64,000 nucleotides of DNA from Sordaria brevicollis (Eukaryota; Ascomycota; Sordariomycetes; Sordariales; Sordariaceae): assembly GCA_033439795.1 (NCBI GenBank), contig JAUTDP010000014.1, positions 1,178,001 through 1,242,000 on the forward strand, written 5' to 3'. Each line of letters begins with the position of its first letter. Position 1 is the stretch's first letter. The translations under genes were made by a program, and so were the position numbers. The notes under the pieces are model-generated. The model ran no database searches. It saw only the letters and a program-made list of their open reading frames with translations, and had not been told where the DNA came from. Below are positions 25,501-35,436 of the stretch, piece by piece.

Positions 25501-26561
25501 AACTACCGCAAGACGGCCTTGTCGAGCAACCCTGTTGACTACAAGGAGAACTGCCCGCCTGGAACACAGCACGAAGGCCAGGATATCGGCAATGACAGTG
25601 CCAATGCCGGCGCTCCAGCCAAGAAGCGTGTCCCATCCTGGTTCAGACGGTCCTCCAAAGAGAACACAAGCTTTGCCACCACGGCCGATACGACCGCGAT
25701 GCACAACGATACCACACTCATCGGTGATATCCACCAGCAACTGGACGGACTTCAGACAGAGTCTGGTGCCAGACCAGGACCGTACCCGAACAAGAAGAAG
25801 GGCTTTAGTAGCCTTGCGTTCTGGAAGGGATCCAAGAGCGAGAACTCGTCGCCTACTGGTAAGCACATCCCACGTATGAAACCCAAAGATGTTCACTTAC
25901 TGACACGGAATGCAGCATCGACATTTGATATCAGCGTCAACAACAACAAAGACGGCGCCGGCAAGAAACACAAGTCCAGCAAGAGCGAGTCGAGAGTGGT
26001 CAGCGGCGCAACATCCAAGAGCTGGGAGGAGAGCGAAGGCGGTGGTCGTCAGATTGAGGTTCAGCAGAACTGGCTGGCCCGGCTGTTCCGGGTCAAGCCT
26101 GCGACACGACATCTTTGCTTCTCCATGCCTAGACGGCGGGCTCGGCAAGAGGTGGCGATCCTGCTCAGGGAGTGGCGCCAGTTCGGCATCAAGGATGTCG
26201 AGGTTGATAAGGAACGCAACATCATCTTTGCTCGCGTGGGCGCTCAGAATGGTAGGTTATTTTTGGTCTCCTTTTTGAAGTTGACATGTGGAGACGAGGT
26301 TTTGCTAACGTTTTTTGATGTTTCCCAGTGCACAACGTCAAGGAGGTCTCGTTTGCGATTGAGATCATGACGGTGATTGAGCATGGCAACCAGCGTAAAC
26401 AACGCAACCAGCTCAGCATTGCGCGCTTCACGCAGGAGAAGGGAGCAGCTAGCAGCTTCCACAAGGTTGTTGATGCGATCAACGTGGAGTTCCGCAACCG
26501 CGGACTTGTTATCACCGACAAGCGCAAGACGCAGATGATGATCAAGACGCTCAACTCTTGA
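22567..26561 (+). CDS. Gin4/Hsl1/Nim1-family Ser/Thr kinase with C-terminal fungal KA1-type domain
   Basis: Exons 22567..23243, 23308..24030, 24093..25858, 25916..26251 and 26329..26561 give 1244 residues. The kinase domain begins at about 127, with Gly loop GKTLGKGASASV (G134), catalytic Lys156, HRDLKPEN with Asp276, DFG at 294-296, and activation loop HLKTACGSPHYAAPE, which matches the SNF1/Nim1 subfamily. A linker with PQILRQLKSMWHAYSEAQII (a UBA-like segment typical of Nim1 kinases) follows, then NDQKVFYWLLYRHR. Next come about 600 residues of Ser/Pro-rich disorder. The C-terminus (about 1090-1244: NWLARLFRVKPATRHLCF and AIEIMTVIE) matches the fungal kinase-associated-1 lipid-binding module. 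Orthologues (Gin4, Hsl1, Kcc4, Cdr2) act at the bud neck or septum in septin assembly and in inhibiting Swe1/Wee1; I cannot tell which paralogue this is. The 57 nt intron after 25858 is in frame and stop-free, so a retained form is possible. Confidence 0.92.
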
Positions 26562-28480
26562 TTTTGATCTGGTCTTTACGGACTTTCCGACTCTTCTCGC
26601 CATTATTTTGCTCACACTGCACGGTCCTCTGTCCTTTTTTTTATGCCAATGTTGTTTGGTGGCTTTTATAGCATGTTGCCTTTGGTGTAAAGCGGAGTAT
26701 CGGGCAAGCTTTGTTGGACTAGGATTGGAACTTTGTTGGAGTTCTTGGGATTGCGAAAAATGGATAAACGGGATATTAGTCTCTTGTTCAAGTGGATGAG
26801 AGAAGCAGTCCATTTGTCTGTCTGTCACAAAAAGAAGAAGATGGGCATGGGGTCCTTAAAAGTTGTTTGTTTACTCAAAAAGGGGGTAGTGGTCGTTCCG
26901 GATGGTTGGGATGATGGACGAAGACAAGAAGAAAGAAAGAAGACAAAGCGACAGCATCCGAAGATGCCTTCCGTCTTTCCCTACGTCAATCTTGGCAATT
27001 GGCGGATATGGTGGGGATACAGAAGGGGATCCACTTGATGAATGGGTTCCGCTTGACGAGATTGGCTCATGGAGCAGGAGGAAGTCGCGAGTCGTTGTCC
27101 TTGTCCTCGTCTTTGTGAGGGCATTCAGGAGAAGGAGAAGGAGAAGTGGAAGACATTGACGGATGGTGGAAAATGGGGAACGATGAAAGGAAATGACTCT
27201 TATCTTTTATTTGTCTGTTGTTCTTCGGCTTCATACACTAGCTTAAGATGTTAGAAAGTCTGTAATATTAATGTATCTTGTCTAAACAGCCATTGAGCAA
27301 AAACATGGAGTAGAAATGCAGTGAGAGGCTTTTTCTTTGAGACGGGAGGCATTCAAACCGCCGGCAGCCAACAAAACACAATTCCCCAATGAGACTGTTG
27401 ATACTATTGTTCCTCAAGATTGGTGGTCAATTGCCAACTGTTCCTGCTTCCTGCTTGCTGTTCATGTTATTTGAAACCGGAACCCGATTGGGCGGTGTCA
27501 ACCAAGAACTTCAAGAAGGGAACCGGGGGTGGTGGCCCGGCCGGAGCTAACGGACCAGCGGGTTGCGGGCTTTCTGGGATTTATAGTGGTGAACCGTGCT
27601 GGCAGACCGCTGGTGCCGCGTTTGGGGGCCGCGAGATGAGGGGCAGGCGGGCAGCGGGCAAGCTCCAGCTGCGGAACAGGGCGGGATGGCGGGGACCTGC
27701 TGGGCGGCCAGCTCGGATTCGAAGACAGATCCCAGACATTGGTTTGTCCGGGGGTGTCGCGCGCGAAAGGGTGACGACACGGCAGAAAAAAATGGAAGCT
27801 CTTCGAGACAAGAGACGCAGCCATGCGATGTACCGTACCGCTCGCGACACCTCACTGCTGGCCGCCCGGGAGTGCCACGGACGGCGGGACGGGAAACCCA
27901 TGAACCCTCTTTTCCGTCCCTTTTGGTTCCCGGGAGTGGTCCATGGATGAGTGCTTTTTATATATGCGCGAACGCGTGAATTTCCGTGATTTCCTGTTGT
28001 TCTTCTACTTAACTTTTTATAATATCTCAAAGTCTCCCCCTCCCCTCCCCCTTCTCCGGAGTTGTGTCTGTGACCTTTTCTGGTGCGTATACTCTTATTC
28101 CTTAACTTAATTTCTATTCATCTGTATGTTGTTTACTTCCCCGTTGTCGTGATACCCTCATCATCATCATCCTCCTCGTCATCGTCGACATCATCGTCAA
28201 CCTCACACCTTCAACTTCCACTGCAAGTAGTAAAAGAGTAAGGTAGTCCCGTCGCACAACCTTCGTTGGAACTACATCTACCGTTACTACCGAGAGCAGT
28301 ATCGATCATCTCTCGTTACAATTTCCCCTCATCACCACCGTCATCTGATCGGACCACAAGTCGCACTCATCTCCAACAAAACCCCGCTATCACCAAGCCC
28401 TTTCAGACCACCACCTTACAATTCTAGCCATACGGGCAACACTCGCTTACACACGTATTCCTAAAAGAGTATTAGTAACC
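26562..28480. promoter_or_regulatory. Intergenic: kinase 3' region and fumarase promoter/leader
   Basis: 1.9 kb. A TATATA-containing stretch lies at about 27957-27966, and a CT-tract (about 28034-28060) follows it. Then comes a C/A/T-rich leader up to the fumarase ATG at 28481, an arrangement typical of strong housekeeping promoters in filamentous fungi. A GC-rich 176-codon ORF (27420..27950) is Arg/Gly/Ala low-complexity and is not supported as a gene. Confidence 0.5.
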
Positions 28481-29715
28481 ATGCTTCGATCGATGCGCAC
28501 TGCCGGCCGCCTGGCCAAGCCTCGGGCTGCTGCTGCCGTTGCTAGCACATGCCTCTCTGGCACCGCCCGCGTTGCTGCTTCAAATGCTGTCAACACCTCC
28601 TCCAAGACCGTCAGCTTCTCTGCTGCTCCCAAGACCACCGCCCGTTACTTCTCCAGCTCCTCCGCCATGGCCAAGAACACCAGAATCGAGACCGATGCCT
28701 TCGGCGAGATCGAGGTCGAGTCCGACAAGTACTGGGGCGCCCAGACCCAGCGCTCCCTGAGCAACTTCAAGATCAACCAGCCCCAGGACCGCATGCCTCC
28801 TCCCATTGTCAAGGCTTTCGGTATCCTCAAGGGCGCCGCCGCCACCGTCAATATGCGCTATGGTCTTGGTATGTGAAGCCCCGGATCTCCCAGGAGCTTG
28901 AGGAAGCTAGAGGTATGCGCAGATGCTGACCAGCTCCAAAAACCACAGACCCCAAGATCGGCGAGGCCATCCAGCAGGCCGCCAAGGAGGTTGCCGACCT
29001 CAAGCTCCTCGACCACTTCCCCCTCGTTGTCTGGCAGACCGGCTCCGGCACCCAGTCCAACATGAACGCCAACGAGGTCATCTCCAACCGCGCCATCGAG
29101 ATCCTCGGCGGCACCATGGGCTCCAAGAAGCCCGTCCACCCCAACGACCACGTTAACCGCTCCGCCTCCTCCAACGACACCTTCCCCACCGTCATGCACA
29201 TCGCCGCCGTCCTCGAGGTTGAGGGCGAGCTTCTTCCCGCTCTCAAGTCCCTCCGCGCCGCCCTCCAGGCCAAGGTTGACGAGTTCGAGGCCAAGAAGAT
29301 CATCAAGATCGGCCGCACCCACTTGCAGGATGCTACTCCCCTCACTCTCGCCCAGGAGTTCTCTGGCTACGTCGCCCAGCTCGACTTCGGCATTAAGCGC
29401 GTTGAGGACTCTCTCCCTGACCTCCGCCTTCTCGCCCAGGGCGGTACCGCCGTCGGCACCGGCATCAACACCTACGAGGGCTTCGCCGAGGCCATCGCTG
29501 AGGAGGTCACCAAGATGACCGGCACCGAGTTCAAGACCGCCCCCAACAAGTTCGAGGCTCTTGCCGCCCACGACGCTCTCGTCCATGCCCACGGCGCCCT
29601 CAACACCCTCGCCGCCTCCCTCACCAAGATCGCCCAGGACATCCGCTACCTCGGCTCCGGCCCCCGCTGCGGTCTCGGCGAGCTCAACCTTCCCGAGAAC
29701 GAGCCCGGCTCGTCC

Positions 29716-29756
<41 letters not shown>

Positions 29757-30162
29757 CACCATGGTCTGCGCTCAGGTTATGGGTAACCACGTTGCCGCCA
29801 CCATCGGTGGCATGAACGGCCAGTTCGAGCTTAACGTCTACAAGCCCCTCATCATCCGCAACTTCCTGCACTCCGTCCGTCTCCTTGCCGACGGCATGCG
29901 CTCGTTCGAGAAGAACCTGGTTGTCGGCCTTGCCGCCAACGAGGAGAAGATTGCTTCCATCATGAAGGAGTCCCTCATGCTGGTTACCTGCCTTAACCCC
30001 AAGATCGGCTACGATATGGCCTCCAAGGTTGCCAAGAACGCCCACAAGAAGGGCTTGACTCTTAAGCAGTCCGCTCTTGAGCTCAAGGCTCTTACTGAGG
30101 AGGAGTTTGATACCCTGGTGAAGCCTGAGTTGATGGTTGGTCCTAAGCCTTACAAGGGTTAA
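28481..30162 (+). CDS. FUM1: Fumarate hydratase (class II fumarase), mitochondrial
   Basis: Exons 28481..28868 and 28949..30162 (80 bp intron, junction [13 protein letters not shown]) give 533 residues. The enzyme interconverts fumarate and malate in the TCA cycle. The body from about residue 66 ([21 protein letters not shown]) is class II fumarase. It has the [19 protein letters not shown] substrate loop, [18 protein letters not shown] and the catalytic lyase loop [10 protein letters not shown] at 383-392 (Ser384). Residues 1-62 form a basic, Ala/Ser-rich mitochondrial presequence with an RYFSS cleavage-type motif. A second ATG (Met63, 28667) in an excellent GCCATGG context begins just before the conserved body and would give a cytosolic form. 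Codon use is extremely C-biased, a mark of high expression. The ORF open for 395 codons on the opposite strand is a by-product of that bias. The ordinal of the gene symbol follows yeast usage. Confidence 0.97.
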
Positions 30163-31721
30163 GTGACCTGACCGAAGAAGGGGGGGAAAAGGGGGAGATG
30201 AACAAGATTTTGTAATTCTATGTAGAAATGAATTAGGGCCTCAATGATACCATTTTGAATGTACATAACACCACCCGTCCCAAGTTCCATCCATCATGCT
30301 TAGGGTGCTTGACCAGCCTGTAGGCCTTATGTGAGTGGTTCTTTGATAACATGGCGTTGTTGTGCGGCAAAGATCTATAGGAGCTTAGCAACACACCCTC
30401 CTCGAATGCGCCGCGACATCTAACAACAGTCCTCGGCGTAGACTGATTCGCGACCACCACAGAACAGCGAGTTCAACTCATATCGTATGCTTATTATAGT
30501 TTACAGTTCATACTATTTCTACATCCGTTATTTCAACCTTTTTGTAAAATACCTCGCAACTGTTGATAACAATCATCAGAGCAAATGCCAAGACACACAA
30601 GAACCTCTACGGTTCCAGGCCAGGAAATCAGATGGAGATCTCAGATTAAATCAGATCAGATTGAATGACACACGGGAGTCGGGAGAGAACCTCTGCGGTT
30701 TTCATCCGACACAGGCAAAGAAAATCTACCTGTGTAAGTCCGGATGGGATGGGACGAGGTTTTCGTCCGGACATGATTGTAAAGACAAGATGGGTGAGAA
30801 CCTTGATGGACTCTCTGGTAGTTATTTCAAAAGACGTCCAGTCGCCATTAAGACATGAGAAAACTGGGAGTTGGTCGTGAAGAGTGCTGGAGCGGCTAAC
30901 CCCTGAGCAGACCTCGAAGAGCTTTGAAGAGTCTGGATGGGATTGCCGATATTGCGGAAGTTCATCGTTTCGAGTTCAAGATTGATTGAGGCCGGACGAG
31001 GAAATTTATTTCTTTACTTAGGAGTCTGGATGTTCATTACTTTGCTCCGCGCGTCTCTTGATCCGTGGACGTTCATCGGGAACTGACTTTTTGAGGAGCC
31101 AAAATTGGTTGATTGGCGTTGTCTCTTTTCATATTTGAGGCCTTTGCTTTCTTCCTGTCTCCTTGCCCAACTTGCTGGTGCCTCATTTCGGGGTTTACCA
31201 ATTCCCTCTTCATGTGCTCTTACACTACCTACCCAACTGGCTTGTGCCTCATTTTGCGATTTGGCCAACTTAATTGTGCTTGATCAAGACGGGCCTCTCA
31301 TCCACGGGAGTCAATGTCGACTTGTAGAAACTTTTACGTCCCTCTACCAGTCCAGTCGAGGTTCGTGAGACCCGGTGCCTTGCGCTGAGGATGGGTGCAT
31401 GAAGCTGTGCTGTGCCTTGCGGTACGAGGAGATCAGACTACAGATGCGTTGTGCATACATAGGTAGTCTATGTGCCGCCATGTGGACTTGAAAAGCGAGG
31501 TTTGGGTGAGTCCTACCACGGCCGGCGGTAACAGGCGTGCTTTGGCGCAGTGCAGTGCGTTTCCCTGCCCGGCGAAACTCAAGTCTTCTGCATCGTTATT
31601 GCGCGCATGAGAGATGAGAGCTTCGGATGATGAAGTTTGAGAAGACTTATGAAGTTGGTGAAGCAACGGCAACCGCGACGATATTATTAAACTCGCGGTG
31701 AAATCGCAAATCGGTAAACAC
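30163..31721. other. Intergenic up to the transposon; minor repeats
   Basis: No gene is supported. Small internal direct repeats occur: an AACCTCTRCGGTT motif near 30602 and 30691, and a TGSTGCCTCATTT-like unit at about 31177 and 31237. They may be remnants of older insertions. The stretch just before 31722 has normal base composition. Confidence 0.45.
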
Positions 31722-31724
31722 TAA

Positions 31725-31760
31725 GGTGCTGTCCGATGACCTGGAAATGGGCTCCTGGAA
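31725..31760 (+). repeat. Left terminal inverted repeat of the 3.7 kb element
   Basis: It begins right after the TAA target copy. It contains TGTCCGATGACCTGGAAATG, which is exact in the right TIR, then a second CCTGGAA. The TIR has kept many TG dinucleotides and is not RIP-mutated. Confidence 0.85.
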
Positions 31761-31869
31761 GTCTTCCAAGTCGAAATTTCCAAGGTACGTTCGGAACGCC
31801 CTGGAACTTTTCCCCGCGGAAATGCCCGCAAAACAGGCTCCTGGAAATTCCTAATCCCGTAATAGCGTT

Positions 31870-34800
31870 TCTACCAATTAGAAATCTATATTTATTTAGA
31901 AGTTCTAAAAACGATTTCCGCACCTCTAAAGCTCTAAAATCGAATCCTAAATTTCAAAATTTCTACATTTTTTATTACAACCCCCCTCTTTTCAATTACG
32001 TAATAACCTTCTTTAATATTATAAATATTTTTAATCGATATCAATAACGCTAATAATATAAACGGTTAAATATAGTATTTATTATTATATTACTTAGCCG
32101 TATAGTATTATAAGTATTTACTATACTTATTAATTTATAATAGGATTAGGGCCTTATAAATGTAAAAAAATTATTATATAGCTACTTAAGGAAATTTAAA
32201 TAAATATTGCGTATAAATCCCCGTACGTTCTATATTTTAGCGTATTAATTTGAATATTATAGGGGGTTATTATACAATCGATATATAGGGGTCTATAAAA
32301 AATTAGTATACTTCCTTTTTATTATTACTTAAAGTATAATAATATAAGTAATTAATTTTATATTAGGGTATAACCCTAATACCGTTTCGAAATTAATATA
32401 TATATAAATAAAAAAATATAAATAATATATTTTTATAATATAAAATAGGGTATTTTATAATATATTAAATGCTTACTTTATTTTTAATCGGTATAAAATT
32501 TAATTATTAAAGGCTATAATTCTATATTAAATTAAAGAAAACCCTAAATCCTTCCCCTATTTTTAATAGGTATTAAGGGCGTTCGATAAATCTTATTTCG
32601 AAGTACGATTAAATATTAATAAAGTAAAACTATAGCGTAATTATAAAGGAGGTTATTCAATTAACGTATTAATCGTATATAATTTTAACGGTTATATATT
32701 ATATATACTATTTAATTAAGAAAGCTCCGCCAACGATATAAGGGTTTTTAATAATACCCTCTTTTAATAAGAAAATAGCTTTTATATATTATAGGGGTAA
32801 TTTTACTTTATAAATATAGGGTATAATTACGTATTGAAATTACTAATATTATACCGTAGTATACGGTATTATTTATAAGAATCCGCTAAAAGAAGGCTAA
32901 AATTTATTACTTATTAAAAATTATATAATCTTTATTATAATTAAAAAAGGATAATTATCGAAAAAGTTATTAATTAATTAAAAGGGACCTTTAAAATTTA
33001 CCGCTACGTATTTACTTTAAAAATTAGAGTATAGGTAAAGGTAATTTATATAATAACTGCTATTTTAAATTGGATATTAAAATATAACAACGTCCTTAAT
33101 ATTTGAAAAAATCTTTTAAGGGGGGATGAAATTGTAAAATTTAACGACGTAATCGAGCGCGAGTAGTAATTGGTTAGCGATTCGAATTTTAATCCCGGTA
33201 AGGGAACGGCGGTAGTAAACGGTAGTTCGAATAGTTTTACGGATATTAAATTTAATAGTAGCGTATTTAATTATATAATCTAATATCGCGACCGAATTAC
33301 TCGAAGGATATAGCGAGGTTATTACAATAAATTTAAAAGGAAAAGGGAAATATAAAAATTATTTAATTAATAAGGAAGATTAATTTAGTAGGGGAAGGAA
33401 GAGGAGGGAGAAAAAAAGTATATTATTAAATTAAAATTTTTAAATAAATAATTTAAGATTTGGCGTCTAATATTTAAATTACTTTTCAAATCGATTAAAT
33501 TTATTATAAAAATAATAATTTATATAATAATAATTAAAAATATTAAAGTACTAGAGTATTAAAATGTAAATAATCGAATATAAATTTTAATACTTTCGAT
33601 TTTAAAATATTTTGACTTTTAAATAAATATATTTACTATATTAAATTATATTAACGTAATTTTAACTCCCGTTATACCCTATAAATTAAAATTCTAATAT
33701 TACTTTTAATATTTATATCTATCGCAAAATTATTTTAAATTTAAAAAAAATTAAATATATTAATTTAAGGAAATCTAGCGAATAAAATAGTATTTTTTTA
33801 TATATATACGATTTTTTTTGGTAGTAATATAAAAATATTAAAGAAATATATTAAATCGATAAAATATTAAAAATCCGGGGTCGACCTATATCCCGTCTAT
33901 AGGTCCTTCTTAGTAAATAAATTATACCGCTAATAATAATTAATAATTTTATAATTTAGGGTCGATAATAAATAAAAAATTTCTTCCCTTAATAATTATA
34001 CTCCCTCTTTTTATTCTTCCCTCTACCCTTTTTTAAATTATTCGAAAGTATACCTCTTTTATTTTATTAGATATTTTTATAAAATAGTACGCCTTTTTAT
34101 TAAATTCCTCCTATTCCTTTATTATAATTATAATAATAACGTTATTAATCCGATCCTCCTACTCTTTTTAAAATAAATCAATTACGTAATTAAATTAAAT
34201 TTCCTTTATTACGGTCGCGGGTAATAAAAGTAGTAGAATTTTTTTAATAAAAGCCTCGGTAATTAAACGAATATTTTCAATAATAATATTACCGGTATTC
34301 TTCCTTTTTTTTTTCTTAGGATTAATATTAATAGTAATTACTTTACGTTTCCTATTACGAACGTGAACCGGAATAGGAAATTCCTTATTTTTATCCTTTT
34401 TATTCAATAAAAAGTTAAAAAGCGGGGTAATAATAACCTCCTTTATATTTAATAATGCGCTAAGGGTTTTAATATATTTACCCGTAGTATTTTAATCGCT
34501 AATAAAAGCCTTTTCTATAAACTTATAATAAGGGAGACCCTTATTTCGAAATTATTCGATATTAGAATATACCTTTATATTTAAAATTAATTATTTACGT
34601 CGATATATTATATTATATAGCCGTTAATTAACTTCGATAATAGTATCCTATATATTATTATTCGCTATTACCGCTTTAATTTTAGGATCGTACCCGAAAT
34701 TAAATATCGATATATTTTTTAATATTATTTAAGTACGTTATTTACGGCGGAAATAATTTACTTTATTACGTACTTATTCGATATTTAAGTATAGGTTGAA

Positions 34801-35220
34801 TTACTTGCACAAATCGTTAACGAAATTTCGATATACAATTTCTTTATACCCGTTTTAATTAATTAACCCATTATTAATAATTCCTTTTAATAGCGTTAAT
34901 AGTACTACCTCCTATTTATTAATTTAAATTTAATTCTTCTTTTTAAATTTCTTATTTTATAATTAAATTAATTAGGTAGATAGGGGGAATTGATTAGATT
35001 AGGTTAATTAGGAGTTATTAATTTGGGAATTGTTAATTTAAAAGTCGGCTATTTCGAATAAATAAAATAAAAGGGCAAATTTTAGGGTAAAAAGAAGGGA
35101 TTCTATTTATAGGAAAGAAATAATAAAGGTTATATATAATAATAAGGAAAAGGATAACTTTTACGATATAAAATATTAATATCTATTTATTTATAAAATA
35201 AAATAACTATGAAAATAATT
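31870..35220. other. RIP-mutated AT-rich block
   Basis: Nearly pure A/T with residual C and G mostly in CpG, CpC and GpG context. CpA and TpG are almost absent over long stretches (for example 32100-32700 and 33400-33900) while TpA is abundant, the dinucleotide shift left by RIP on both strands. In Neurospora such DNA is normally cytosine-methylated H3K9me3 heterochromatin. Apparent ORFs inside, such as the 70-codon minus-strand one at 34407..34195, are composition artefacts. Confidence 0.92.
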
Positions 35221-35398
35221 ACGTGCTCTCTAGAATCCTAGAAACCTATTTCCGAGCGTTTCGAACGGGTTTTGGAAATGGGACCTGGAAGTGGTCTTGG
35301 CCAGGAAATAGGAGGTCCACATTTTCACGGAATTTGCCGCTAAAAACGGTTCCGGGAGGTCTGTGTGTTTCCCTGGATCACTTACTTCTAGGTCACAT

Positions 35399-35433
35399 TT
35401 CCAGGGCCCATTTCCAGGTCATCGGACACCCCC
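35399..35433 (-). repeat. Right terminal inverted repeat of the 3.7 kb element
   Basis: This is the reverse complement of the left TIR with a few mismatches (GGGGG for GGTGC, one indel). It ends at the TAA target copy. TTCCAGG motifs at 35399 and 35412 are the inverted subterminal repeats. Confidence 0.85.
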
Positions 35434-35436
35434 TAA

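Larger units (their letters stand above)
31725..35433. mobile_element. RIP-degraded DNA transposon with TIRs, PIF/Harbinger-like
   Basis: About 3.7 kb bounded by inverted ends. The left end reads GGTGCTGTCCGATGACCTGG and the reverse complement of the right end reads GGGGGTGTCCGATGACCTGG. They match for about 36 bp and are flanked by TAA on both sides (31722-31724 and 35434-35436). A 3 bp TWA target and GG...TGT termini are the hallmarks of the PIF/Harbinger superfamily; a TA-target Tc1/mariner element is the alternative. Subterminal CCTGGAA motifs occur four times at the left end and three times at the right end. From about 31.9 to 35.2 kb the interior is AT-rich and nearly free of CpA/TpG, as expected after RIP. 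No transposase can be read. Confidence 0.8.

Noticed and set aside
27420..27950. 176-codon ORF upstream of fumarase
   Set aside because: Arg/Gly/Ala-rich translation of GC-rich promoter DNA; several frames are open at once, so openness is not evidence.
28858..30045. 395-codon ORF antisense to fumarase
   Set aside because: It arises because the sense gene uses C-ending codons almost exclusively, which removes stops from this antisense frame. The translation is Gly/Val/Leu/Glu low complexity.
34195..34407. 70-codon Lys/Ile-rich ORF in the RIP block
   Set aside because: Composition artefact of A/T-saturated DNA; not a surviving gene.
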